Made by a program: the position numbers and the translations under genes. Below the pieces are notes generated by a model. That model had not been told where the DNA came from, searched no databases, and saw only the letters and a program-made list of their open reading frames with translations. Shown one piece after another: positions 1 through 8,025 of a stretch of 14,124 bases of DNA. The stretch's first letter is position 1. Each line of letters begins with the position of its first letter. This DNA comes from an uncultured Dorea sp. (GTDB taxonomy: Bacteria > Bacillota > Clostridia > Lachnospirales > Lachnospiraceae): the NCBI GenBank assembly GCA_910578455.1, contig CAJTQA010000060.1, positions 1 to 14,124 on the forward strand, in the 5' to 3' direction.

Positions 1-82
1 CCATGCCTCGCAAATCCGCATAAATACTGAATGTGTGAAGTTTTGCTCATGGCTACGTTTATATATGGAGGGAGGTGAGCAT

Positions 83-580
83 GTGGAGGATTTTGAGGCG
101 ATATACCGCAGGCATCTGATGGAGGTATACCGGTATCTCTTAAAGATTTCGGGCAGTCCTGATGTGGCGGAGGAGCTGACGCAGCAGACTTTTGCCATAG
201 CGTTTGAAAAGCTGGGACGTTTTCAGGAGAGAGGGAAGACGATTGTATGGCTGTGCCAGATTGCAAAGCTTGAGTATTATGCGTGGTGCCGGAAGAACAG
301 AGTCAGGACGGAGAGGCTTGACGAGGAGCTGCCTTCCGGGGAGAAAGTGCCGTTAGAGCAGATGATAAGGAAAGAGGACGGCGAGAATGCGAAACGTATC
401 CTTCACGGCTTGCCGGAGCCTTACCGGGAGGTGTTTTTATTGCGTGTGATGGGCGAGATGTCCTTTAAGAATATCGGGAAAATATTTGGAAAGAGCGAGT
501 CCTGGGGACGGGTGACATTTTTTCGCGCCAGGAAGATGATTGCGGAGCGTATGGGAGGTGACGGTTGTGAAGACATGTGA
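83..580 (+). CDS. ECF-type RNA polymerase sigma factor
   Basis: A 165-residue protein with the two-domain layout of ECF sigma-70 factors. Region 2 spans about residues 4-73 and includes the typical DVAEELTQQTFAIAFEKL stretch; region 4 spans about residues 105-157 (LPEPYREVFLLRVMGEMSFKNIGKIFGKS, then a helix rich in basic residues), the helix-turn-helix that reads -35 elements. There is no region 1 or 3, as expected for the group. It would direct core RNA polymerase to a small set of promoters. The start chosen is GTG at 83, because GGAGG at 71-75 sits 7 nt upstream; an in-frame ATG at 65 lies before that site and GTG 35 has no ribosome site. It overlaps the anti-sigma gene by 14 nt, so the two are translated together. 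The downstream ABC transporter genes are its likely targets, by context only. The exact ECF subgroup cannot be told by eye. Confidence 0.9.
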   Translation: MEDFEAIYRRHLMEVYRYLLKISGSPDVAEELTQQTFAIAFEKLGRFQERGKTIVWLCQIAKLEYYAWCRKNRVRTERLDEELPSGEKVPLEQMIRKEDGENAKRILHGLPEPYREVFLLRVMGEMSFKNIGKIFGKSESWGRVTFFRARKMIAERMGGDGCEDM

Positions 581-1178
581 GATTGTGCGGGATCTGCTGC
601 CCCTTTATATTGACGGCGTATGCCTTGAGGGCAGCAGGGAGCTTGTGGAGGAGCATTTAAAAGAATGCGAGGCGTGCAGAAGGGAGTACCAGATGATGAA
701 ACTTCCGGCCCTGGAGGAAGAGAGTAAGGAAGATTTTGCGGCGGTGGAGGAGCAGCTTTTAAAAGAAGGGAAGGAGCAGATCGAGACCGGGGTCCGGAGG
801 AGGATTATGGACAGGCTTTTGTGGGCGGATGTGTTTTTTAACATTTTCTTCTTATGCCTTGGGATGAAAGTAAAGAACCTGTTTTTAAATGCCACAGAGC
901 TGCCCTGGTACGGGAAGTTCATGTCTTATGATGAGCTGAATATGCAGGAGGATTTTCAAACTTTCCTCCAGTTTACGTCTATTATCATGGGATGTTTTTT
1001 GTTCCTTATCTGCGATTTGGCCATCTGGGCGCTTAAAAAGCGCAAGGGAGAGAACTTCCGGATGTTTTCGGATTATACTTTGACGCTGTCGCTTTTCCTG
1101 AAATCACTGTACGCGGTGATTATGGCGATGGTTGGATTTTTTTATCTATACAATGAGCTGGCGGGGTTATGCGGATGA
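567..1178 (+). CDS. Membrane-anchored zinc-finger anti-sigma factor (putative)
   Basis: A 203-residue protein beginning MKTCEIVRDLLPLYIDGV, followed by H30-x3-C34-x2-C37 (EHLKECEAC). This is the HxxxCxxC motif of zinc-binding anti-sigma (ZAS, zf-HC2) domains, with a further Cys at residue 4. After a charged stretch (about 48-82) come three hydrophobic segments, about 85-101, 133-156 and 171-195, so the N-terminal domain should sit in the cytoplasm on a membrane anchor and hold the sigma factor encoded just upstream. The start is GTG 567, placed 8 nt after GGAGG at 554-558; an upstream TTG at 540 has no ribosome site. The gene overlaps the sigma gene by 14 nt and the next permease by 4 nt (ATGA at 1175-1178). 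What signal it senses is not visible. The permeases in the same operon are candidates for passing the signal, which is inference. Confidence 0.82.
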   Translation: MKTCEIVRDLLPLYIDGVCLEGSRELVEEHLKECEACRREYQMMKLPALEEESKEDFAAVEEQLLKEGKEQIETGVRRRIMDRLLWADVFFNIFFLCLGMKVKNLFLNATELPWYGKFMSYDELNMQEDFQTFLQFTSIIMGCFLFLICDLAIWALKKRKGENFRMFSDYTLTLSLFLKSLYAVIMAMVGFFYLYNELAGLCG

Positions 1179-3751
1179 AAAAGAAGAGAGAGATGGACGT
1201 GATCCAGAGACGTTTTTCTGTGGCAATGTACCTTTTTGTGTTTGCAGCGTTTTTTTATCCGTGGATGATGGTTGGCGGGAGACGCTATTCTCTGTTTTCC
1301 TTTGCGGCGCTGTGGCGGCGGGAGGGAACTGAGGGAGTGCTTGAGCTTGCGGGGGTTCCCTTTGACGAGGCTTACGGCGGGGGATTTCAGGTGTTCCTTA
1401 CATTGTTTCTTGTGTACGGGATTTTGAGCGTCTTCTATGTTGCGGCGGTGCTTTTGCGGAAAAAATGGAATATTAATTACGGGGTGCTTTTCGTGTGCGT
1501 TGTGATCATGTTTGCCTGCCGGGAAGAATACATGTGCACGCCAGGGAAAATCTGTGAGAATGAGCTGGAGGCTGATCTGTTCCCGGCAGTGTTTTTAATG
1601 GGAAGTTTCTTTGAGTGCGTGGGGCGAAAGATGATGGAAATCTGGGATGAGTCTTTGAGGGAGATGTATGCCTACAGGCAGAAGGAGCGGCGGGAAAAGG
1701 CGGAGCGGAAACGCCGCCTTGCTTTTCCGGGGAAGTATTCGAAACTTTTCTACGAGGCGGTCTGCAAAAATTTCCGCAGGAATCTCAAGGACTACGCCAT
1801 GCTGTTTTTCTGCAATGCCCTTGTCTTTCTGGTGGCGTTCGCAGGATTTGGGCTGCAGCAGGTGATAAGGGAGGGGGATGTGTCCTTGCAGGTGGGGTAT
1901 CCGGTGGGGGCGGGGAAGATTCTTCTCGGCAGCCTGTTAGAGCTTGGGGCGGTGGGGCTTTTTATGCTTGTCCTTCTGCTTTTATATTATCTGAAACGCA
2001 GGATTCCGGAGTACGGGGTATTTTCCACCCTGGGCATCCGCAGGAGTACGATGTATTTTTGCATGGGAACGGAGATTGTTTTGGGAGGAGGACTCTCAAT
2101 CCTTGCAGGCGGTGTCTGCGGAGGCTTGGCTGTAGAGATCTTGGAAAGAAGGCTTGGTAGAGGCGCCGGGAACTGGTTCTCGCCGTGGATTATCTTAGCG
2201 TCGGTGGGAGTGATCGCGCTTTTTTATGTCGCCACTTTTTTTGTGACCCATGACTTGTTTGTCGGACTTCGCATGGGGAGCTCTGCGGATCTGAGTGCAG
2301 TGGGGGAGAAGATGCCGAAAAGGTTCCACATTTTTTTCATTGTGGGAGGGTTCCTGTTTTCGGCGGGCGCGCTGCGGGAGTATTCGTACAATGCGAATTA
2401 TGAGTACATAGACCTTGTGATCGCGGCGTTCTTAGGGGTATATCTGGCGCTGCGCCATGGGATTGCGAAGTTTATAAAGGTGCAGAAAAAAAACGGGAGG
2501 TATCTAAGCAGGATATTCCGGCAGCATTCTTTCAGCCATAAGCCAAAGAGCGCCGCGTGGTACATGCTTGGGCTGTGCGTGTTGCAGTCTTGCATCGTGG
2601 GGCTTTTCTCGGTGCAGTTTTTTTCTGTCTTTCTTGTGGGAGACGGGGAGGGCCTAAGCCCTTACGGACTGGTGTGCCTTGCCGATGAGAGCGGGGAGGA
2701 TGCCGCGCTTATCAGGGAACTTTCTGAGGCAGAAGGGGCAGAGGTAAGCGCCTACCCTATGGTGAGGGTCATCGGAAACCGGGGCGAGCAGCCGGGGCGG
2801 TTTGACACGGCGAAGATATACAGCCAGAATATCGGCATATCGGAATCGGCTTACCATGAATTAAAGCGAAAGCAGAACCCCGGATATGAGAAGAAAGAGC
2901 TGGGGTTTGACGAGAACGGGGCGGGGATTTACATCGTGCACCAGCAGGATAAAAGCACAAAGGCAAGGCCCATTGATTACTGGGTCGGGGAATATTATGT
3001 AGGATCGGTGTATTCCTACAGCGCCGGGTTTGACGAGTGGGGGGATAATGAGCTGGCAAAGCCTTTCCGGACTGCGGGGGAGGAGACTTCTGCCCTGATT
3101 GGTATTATGTGCCAGGGGGAGCGGGAGAATATCGTAGTGTTTTCCGATGCTTATTTTGAGAAGGCCAGGGAGGCGGTAATGAAATTAGATTACCCGGGGC
3201 CTACAAAGCTTGTGCTGGCAAATGCCGGCGAGGCGGGGTTTAAAGGAGCTGAGGCAGGGCTTAAAGCCTTTAAGGAACGCCACCGGAAGGATGAAGAGTA
3301 CGATGCCAGGGTGAAAAGCTATTATCTGGGAGAAGATGCCCAGAGAAGGTTTCACGCGGAGCTTAATATGAAAAGAGTGATGGCAGAGTTTCTAATCCCC
3401 TTGTTTTTCCTTGCCTGCATACTGCTGGTGAAGATCAAGCTTATGACGGAGCGGCGCGCAAATGAGCGGCGTGAAGAGTTTCTAAGCTGCATGGGGATGC
3501 GAAAAAAGGAGCGGCGCAGGATCTTGCGCTCAGAGATGGGGGTCTACTGTGCCGTCACGGCGCTTATCTCGGCCGCAGTGGGCGCGGGCCTGATCTGGGG
3601 AGCCTTCAGCGCCCGGTTTTACGAGGCGGCAGACAGAATATTCATGCTGAAACGGATCATCCCCTTTGCCATCTGCGAGTACGCGGAACTTGTCCTTATA
3701 ATCGCGTTCCTGACAGAGCGGGAGATAAGAAGAATCGAGAGGGTTGTATAG
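1175..3751 (+). CDS. Long FtsX/BceB-like ABC transporter permease with extra N-terminal membrane domain
   Basis: An 858-residue membrane protein. Residues 14-34, 71-94, 102-115 and about 135-150 form an additional N-terminal membrane region, followed by a very charged linker (151-183) and the sequence FPGKYSKLFYEA. From there it has the BceB/FtsX plan: membrane segments near 207-227, 250-273, 295-320, 335-357, 385-400, 411-428 and 461-487, a large extracellular part (about 488-734), and three closing segments (735-757, 788-811, 828-846). The cytoplasmic PEYGVFSTLGIRRS (278-291) and EEFLSCMGMRKKER motifs are typical of FtsX-type permeases. In the outer domain YPMVR (527-531), QNIGISES (551-558) and VVFSDAYFE (654-662) recur in the other permeases here. 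ATG 1175 overlaps the anti-sigma stop as ATGA and has GGGG 8 nt upstream; ATG 1169 is too close to any ribosome site. It likely pairs with the ATPase downstream. The substrate is unknown; peptide-antibiotic resistance or sensing is a guess from the Bce family. Confidence 0.85.
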   Translation: MKKKREMDVIQRRFSVAMYLFVFAAFFYPWMMVGGRRYSLFSFAALWRREGTEGVLELAGVPFDEAYGGGFQVFLTLFLVYGILSVFYVAAVLLRKKWNINYGVLFVCVVIMFACREEYMCTPGKICENELEADLFPAVFLMGSFFECVGRKMMEIWDESLREMYAYRQKERREKAERKRRLAFPGKYSKLFYEAVCKNFRRNLKDYAMLFFCNALVFLVAFAGFGLQQVIREGDVSLQVGYPVGAGKILLGSLLELGAVGLFMLVLLLLYYLKRRIPEYGVFSTLGIRRSTMYFCMGTEIVLGGGLSILAGGVCGGLAVEILERRLGRGAGNWFSPWIILASVGVIALFYVATFFVTHDLFVGLRMGSSADLSAVGEKMPKRFHIFFIVGGFLFSAGALREYSYNANYEYIDLVIAAFLGVYLALRHGIAKFIKVQKKNGRYLSRIFRQHSFSHKPKSAAWYMLGLCVLQSCIVGLFSVQFFSVFLVGDGEGLSPYGLVCLADESGEDAALIRELSEAEGAEVSAYPMVRVIGNRGEQPGRFDTAKIYSQNIGISESAYHELKRKQNPGYEKKELGFDENGAGIYIVHQQDKSTKARPIDYWVGEYYVGSVYSYSAGFDEWGDNELAKPFRTAGEETSALIGIMCQGERENIVVFSDAYFEKAREAVMKLDYPGPTKLVLANAGEAGFKGAEAGLKAFKERHRKDEEYDARVKSYYLGEDAQRRFHAELNMKRVMAEFLIPLFFLACILLVKIKLMTERRANERREEFLSCMGMRKKERRRILRSEMGVYCAVTALISAAVGAGLIWGAFSARFYEAADRIFMLKRIIPFAICEYAELVLIIAFLTEREIRRIERVV

Positions 3752-3763
3752 AATCATGAAAAT

Positions 3764-3807
3764 ATGCCGGTACGGCTGTATTTAGCCAAATACGATGCGG
3801 CCGGTAT
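3764..3807 (+). promoter_or_regulatory. Intergenic RNA stem-loop between permease and ATPase genes
   Basis: In the 73-nt gap between the long permease and the ATPase, ATGCCGG (3764-3770) can pair with CCGGTAT (3801-3807, one G-U pair). Inside it, GTATTT (3778-3783) and AAATAC (3788-3793) are exact inverted repeats around AGCC. An alternative inner pairing is GGCT (3774-3777) with AGCC (3784-3787). No T-run follows, so it does not look like a terminator. It could protect or process the mRNA, or adjust ATPase output against the permeases. The pairing is seen in the sequence; the role is inferred. Confidence 0.45.
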
Positions 3808-3824
3808 GCGAAAGGAGAGGGCAG

Positions 3825-4577
3825 ATGCGGGTTTTAGAAGTGCGGAGGCTGATACGCAATTACCGGAAGTCAGCGGTGAAAAGTTCGGAGGAGGACGTCA
3901 AGGTATTAAAAGGCATAAGCTTTAAGGTGGACAAGGGGGAGTTTGTGGGAATCATGGGGAAGTCGGGCTGCGGGAAGACGACGCTCCTTAAGGTGCTTGG
4001 GATGATTGACAAGCAGACGGACGGAACGATTAAGTTCATGGGGAAGGACACGAAAGGGCTCTACGGGGATCAGCTTGCGGATATAAGGAGGAAACAGATC
4101 GGATTTATCTTTCAGGATTTTTATCTGATGGACAGCCTGTCTGTGGAGGAAAATATCATGCTGCCTATGATCCTGGGGAAAGAAAAGCCTGCCGTCATGA
4201 AGAAACGCGCCAGAAACTTTGCGGAGAAGTTCGGCATCGGAAAGCTTTTAAATAAAAATCCTTACGAGCTTTCGGGCGGGGAAAAGCAGAGGGTGGCAAT
4301 CTGCCGCGCCCTCATTAACAATCCGGACTTAATCCTGGCGGACGAGCCTACGGGGAATCTTGACTCAAAGTCCGGGCAGACGGTAATCCGCGCACTGAAC
4401 CGGATTAACCAGAAGTATAAAAAGACGATTGTCATGGTTACCCACGACCCTCAGATGGCAAGCCACTGTACGAGAATCATCCTGCTGAAAGACGGGAAGA
4501 TACTGGATGTACTGAAACGGGAGGGGGAGAAGGAAGAGTTTTATCAGGAAGTTTTGGGGCGCATGGCGGATTTGTAA
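3825..4577 (+). CDS. ABC transporter ATP-binding protein (MacB/LolD/BceA-like)
   Basis: A 250-residue nucleotide-binding protein with all the ABC motifs: Walker A GKSGCGKTT (45-53), Q-loop glutamine at 97 in FIFQDFY, signature LSGGEKQ (149-155), Walker B LILADEP (169-175), D-loop GNLDS, and switch histidine 207 in VTHDP. The sequence DEPTGNLDS and the short length match the ATPases that work with FtsX-type permeases (LolD, FtsE, MacB, BceA). It should sit on the cytoplasmic side as a dimer and power the permeases on either side. The start is ATG 3825, preceded by AAAGGAGAGG at 3811-3820; an earlier in-frame ATG at 3795 lies inside the stem-loop. It is the only ATPase gene in a block with three intact permeases, so the permeases must share it or use one encoded elsewhere. 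The next permease begins 13 nt after its stop. Confidence 0.94.
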   Translation: MRVLEVRRLIRNYRKSAVKSSEEDVKVLKGISFKVDKGEFVGIMGKSGCGKTTLLKVLGMIDKQTDGTIKFMGKDTKGLYGDQLADIRRKQIGFIFQDFYLMDSLSVEENIMLPMILGKEKPAVMKKRARNFAEKFGIGKLLNKNPYELSGGEKQRVAICRALINNPDLILADEPTGNLDSKSGQTVIRALNRINQKYKKTIVMVTHDPQMASHCTRIILLKDGKILDVLKREGEKEEFYQEVLGRMADL

Positions 4578-4590
4578 TGGTGGGATTATT

Positions 4591-6591
4591 ATGAGATACA
4601 GAATTATTTTTAAAGATTTTAAGAGCAATATGAAGAACAACATCCTCTTCTTTCTTGCCAACAGTGTGGGCGTGGCGGAGTTTTTTGTGTTCTGGGGGAT
4701 GTATTCGGTGATGGCGCAGATCTTAAAGGGCGGGGTAGATGGGGAGAGCAGTGCCTATGACATCGCGCTTTCCGTCGGGGCGGTGACCATTTTCAGTACG
4801 GCGCTGATGGTGTACTCCATGACGAAGTATATCCGCGTCCGGATTCACAGCTACAGCCTGTTTGTCATTATCGGCATGAAGAAACGGGTGATGTACGCGA
4901 TGATGGCGTTTGAATATCTGGTTGGATGGCTTGTCTCGTCAGGCTTGGGGCTTTTGGCGGGAACGGCGCTGCTTAAAGGTGTTTTATACGGGTGGCACTT
5001 TGCGTTCCCGGAATATGTGGGCGCGGCAAAAGTGAATGTTTCCGTGTACCAGATGACCTTTCGGGTGAGCCTTGGGATCATGGCGGCGGTGCTGTTTATT
5101 CTTCTTGTGTGGACGGATAACCGGGAGCTTGGCAGCCTGATGGCGGGGGAGGAGACGAAGGAGAAAAGACCCCGCAGTATGTGCTGGCTTGTGATGGTGT
5201 TTGCAGGAATCTTGCTGCTCCTGGTGGGGCGCTTTCAGTATTCCGGGTCGGTGGTGAGGGGATGGCCTTTTGTCTATGCCCACATGGAATGGATTGGGGG
5301 AGCTTTTCTGATCCTGATGTTCGGCGGCGGGATTGTGCTGGAAATGCTGCATGGGCGGGAGAATTTTTATATGAGCCATATACTGAAACTGAACCGCCTG
5401 TACAGTAAGTATCAGAGCAATTCTTTAGTGCTGCTGATGCTTTTGGCAGTCCATTTCCTGGCTCTTAGCTACTGCGTGGCGGGGATGGCGGAGATGTTTC
5501 CTATGGGGGATTATGAGAGGCATTATCCTTATGACGCGGTGTGGATGGCGCAGGAGAGGGAGGAAGACAGGGCGTTTTGTGATGGGCTGGCGGAAAAATA
5601 CGGCGGAGAGGCAAAGGAGATGCCGATGATACGTGTGACGAATTATTTCAATGCGGAGCACATCGGAATCTCGGCATCTGCTTATAAGGAGCTGACAAAG
5701 AGGGATGCACGCCTTGAGGGGCGGGAGGTCATATGTGCCGTGAGCGAGTGCAAAAGCCTGCCGGGGAAACCGGTTTCTTCCGGCATGTACGAGGAGCTGA
5801 ATGAGTGGATGGTGCCGGGGAGGCTGACGAAAGAGCTGAATGAGCAGATCAATGATCCTAACAGCGTTTTGCTGGAGATGGATAAGGAGAATCTGTTTGA
5901 GATTAAGGAGGTGCATACCCAGAATTGGTTCGGGGAGTACGGAATCATGGATTACTGTGAGGACGTGATCGTGTTTTCGGACGCGTATTTTGAGGAGCAG
6001 CGAGGGAGGCTGTTAAACAATCCGGAGGAGGCTACGGTGCTTGCGATGTTTGCCTTTCCGGAGGAGAATAAGCGGAAAGCTTTAGGGGAGCTTAGGAGCT
6101 ATGTAAAAAAGCATGGGGTGAAGGACTCCGAGTGGACCAGCTCGCGGCAAAGGAGCCTTTATATCACGGAGGAGACGGTTGAGGAGCTTGAAAAGGCAGA
6201 TTTGTTCAAGCTTACGAATAAGCTGTTTATTATGGCGACGTTGTTTTTAAGCGGGATGTTTGCCCTGATGATAAAGACTTTGTCGGAGATTCCCTACTAT
6301 GAAAGGCGGTATGAATTTTTAGAGTGCATGGGAATCCGAAAGAAAATGAGGAAAAAGACGCTCAGCGCGGAGATACAGAGCACCCCTGCCATCGCGGTGA
6401 CGGCGGCTTTTGCGCTGTCGGCCCCGTATCTTTGGATGCATATCCTCAGGGAAGATGCGAGGGGAGTCGTGCTGGGAGGGAAGGTGTGGCTTTACTGGGC
6501 GGTGATCGCGGGGGCGTACGTGGCGGCGGAATATGGGGTGCAGAAAGTGTTTGTGGGGTATGCGGGGAGGAGGATTGAGAGAAAATGCTGA
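4591..6591 (+). CDS. Short FtsX/BceB-like ABC transporter permease
   Basis: A 666-residue permease with ten predicted membrane segments in the BceB arrangement: about 17-45, 55-80, 105-132, 155-174, 196-213, 233-252 and 277-301, then a large extracellular region (302-540), then 541-562, 598-617 and 631-650. The cytoplasmic loop YSLFVIIGMKKRVMY (88-102) and the ERRYEFLECMGIRKKMRKK motif (571-589) are FtsX-like. The outer part has YPYD (312-315), MPMIRV (344-349), HIGISASAY (357-365) and VIVFSDAYFEE (459-469), matching the long permeases. It begins directly with the FtsX-type core (MRYRIIFKDFKSNMKNN) and lacks their four-segment N-terminal extension, so the operon encodes two unequal permeases. 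This suggests a hetero-oligomer with the ATPase, although separate complexes cannot be excluded. The ribosome site before ATG 4591 is weak (GGTGGG), consistent with coupling to the ATPase gene. It overlaps the following pseudogene by 7 nt. Confidence 0.85.
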   Translation: MRYRIIFKDFKSNMKNNILFFLANSVGVAEFFVFWGMYSVMAQILKGGVDGESSAYDIALSVGAVTIFSTALMVYSMTKYIRVRIHSYSLFVIIGMKKRVMYAMMAFEYLVGWLVSSGLGLLAGTALLKGVLYGWHFAFPEYVGAAKVNVSVYQMTFRVSLGIMAAVLFILLVWTDNRELGSLMAGEETKEKRPRSMCWLVMVFAGILLLLVGRFQYSGSVVRGWPFVYAHMEWIGGAFLILMFGGGIVLEMLHGRENFYMSHILKLNRLYSKYQSNSLVLLMLLAVHFLALSYCVAGMAEMFPMGDYERHYPYDAVWMAQEREEDRAFCDGLAEKYGGEAKEMPMIRVTNYFNAEHIGISASAYKELTKRDARLEGREVICAVSECKSLPGKPVSSGMYEELNEWMVPGRLTKELNEQINDPNSVLLEMDKENLFEIKEVHTQNWFGEYGIMDYCEDVIVFSDAYFEEQRGRLLNNPEEATVLAMFAFPEENKRKALGELRSYVKKHGVKDSEWTSSRQRSLYITEETVEELEKADLFKLTNKLFIMATLFLSGMFALMIKTLSEIPYYERRYEFLECMGIRKKMRKKTLSAEIQSTPAIAVTAAFALSAPYLWMHILREDARGVVLGGKVWLYWAVIAGAYVAAEYGVQKVFVGYAGRRIERKC

Positions 6592-7904
6592 AAAAAATAA
6601 TCATTAAAAACTTTCGGTCGAATATAAAAACTATCTTGTATTTTTTGTCAGTGAAACGATGGCGATGGCGTTATTCTTCTCGCTTTTTGCCCTGCGTGAG
6701 TGCCTGCTTTCCGGAATCAGGGATGAGATGGTTTCGTATCTTCTGGACTATACCCACAGGGCATCCCATAATACAGGTTCCTGCGGAACAGGCGGACTTT
6801 GTCCGTCAAGGTATGAGTTTAAGATTGCAGGAGCGGTCATGCTTATCATCACGACGCTCCTTATGTTTTTCTCCATGAAATATTATATGAAATCCAGGGT
6901 AAAAGACTACAGCATGTTTATGACTTTCGGAATGAGGAGGAGGCTTTTATACCTGATGGTGCTGTCGGAGTACGGCATCGGGTGGCTGTGTTCTGTATGC
7001 ATGGGGCTGCTTTTGGGGAAGGGGCTTGTCATCGGGTGCCAGGAAATACTGAAAAGTGTTGATGTCACTTATGAAATCTCCCATTCGGTACATGCGAAAA
7101 CGTATGGATTTACGTTGGCGGCGAGCCTGGCTGTGATGGCGGTGGCTTATTATGGCGGCAGCGGGGGCGGCGCTGTATGCGTATGCTTTCCGCCAGTATT
7201 ACCGGACGGACGCGGGTGTGCTGTATGCCGTCATACAGTGGATGGTGTCGGGATTTCTGATTTTGGGGTTTGGCGGGAGCTTTCTGCTGGATGCGGTGAA
7301 AAGAAGGCAGGGCTTTTACTATAGGCGCATCTTGCAGATCAATCAGCTCTATCACCGTTATAACAGCAATATGCTTTTTATCTCCATGGTATTTGCAGTG
7401 CATTTTCTGATCATGGGTTACTTGGCGTGTTCTGTTATCGAAAATCTGCCTTTGGAGAAGGATCGGAGCACGTACCCTTACGATTATGTATGGCTCGGGC
7501 AGGAAAAGGATGAAGGATATGCGAAAGAATTTACAGAGAGGGCGGCAGGGAAATGTTCGTCCTACCCGATCATCCGGCTTGCGGCGTTTGCCGGCAGCGA
7601 GCATGTGGGGATATCCGAGAGCACTTTTGAGGAGATGACCGGCCGTTCTGTGAGGCTTAAAGATGATGAAATGTACCTGTTTATCGAGCAGACGGCGGAT
7701 GATGGGGAGGAGATTGCAGACAGGCGCGACTATGAACTGATCTTTCAGGGAGTGCATACGGGAAAATATCGGGATATGCTGTATAATGTGGCGGCAGGTT
7801 CCGGGGAGTTTAACGAGCAGTACAGCCGGTACCGGATAAAAAAGATTGAAAGGGAAACGATATGGGGCAGCATTTCCGCGGACAACTATTCAAACCTGAA
7901 TTGA
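6585..7904 (+). pseudogene. Broken second copy of the short FtsX-like permease
   Basis: A paralogue of the 666-aa permease spread over two reading frames and cut short. It opens as MLKKIIIKNFRSNIKTILYFL in the frame of ATG 6585. The match then continues in another frame (VSETMAMALFFSLFALRE...), shifted at the T6 run 6641-6646 as if one T had been lost. Near 7143-7152 the match returns to the first frame (IMAAAGAALYAYAFRQ...), and about 32 residues between membrane segments 4 and 5 of the intact copy are missing, so this is a deletion of about 100 nt that is not a multiple of three. The last part has YPYDYVW, YPIIR and HVGISEST, then stops at 7904 where the intact protein reads DYCED, just before VIVFSDAYFE. 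Roughly the last 210 residues, including three membrane segments, are gone. Three independent lesions argue for decay rather than a single sequencing error. Confidence 0.85.
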
Positions 7905-7917
7905 ATAAGAATATTGA

Positions 7918-7946
7918 TTGAATGAAAAAAATCATTGTGCTATACT
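7918..7946 (+). promoter_or_regulatory. Sigma-A promoter of the second long permease (copy A)
   Basis: TTGAAT (7918-7923), a 17-bp spacer, then TATACT (7941-7946) preceded by TGC, an extended -10. Transcription should start near 7953, about 70 nt before the permease start. It lies directly after the truncated end of the broken permease, so the second long permease is no longer dependent on the operon promoter. Its sequence and the following leader closely match the promoter at 10769-10797. Confidence 0.75.
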
Positions 7947-8007
7947 TTTTCTAAAGATATCGTTGCAATATTAAGGAAACTTATTGTTTAAATGCTGTAA
8001 AGATTAA

Positions 8008-8016
8008 GGGGGGGGG
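8008..8016 (+). repeat. Nine-G homopolymer tract next to the ribosome binding site
   Basis: An uninterrupted run of nine G residues, preceded by AA and ending 9 nt before ATG 8026. It lies where the ribosome binding site should be, so a change in run length would alter the spacing or strength of initiation for the second long permease. Tracts of this length can slip during replication in bacteria; whether this one does is unknown. Confidence 0.7.
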
Positions 8017-8025
8017 CCAGAGGTG

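Noticed and set aside
35..82. A possible ECF-type promoter (TGAAGT then CGTTT) before the sigma gene, suggesting autoregulation.
   Set aside because: The spacing of about 14 nt is shorter than the 16-17 nt known for such promoters, and the match to TGAAAC is only partial. Too weak to annotate.
5425..5916. Long minus-strand frames within the permease genes (also near 7110-7757 and 10159-10836).
   Set aside because: They overlap real membrane-protein genes, show odd composition rich in His, Arg and Pro, and lack start signals; they are by-products of GC-biased codon use.
6641..7152. Programmed ribosomal frameshifting in the broken permease.
   Set aside because: The second change of frame coincides with loss of about 32 residues and the gene also lacks its C-terminal part, so decay explains it better.
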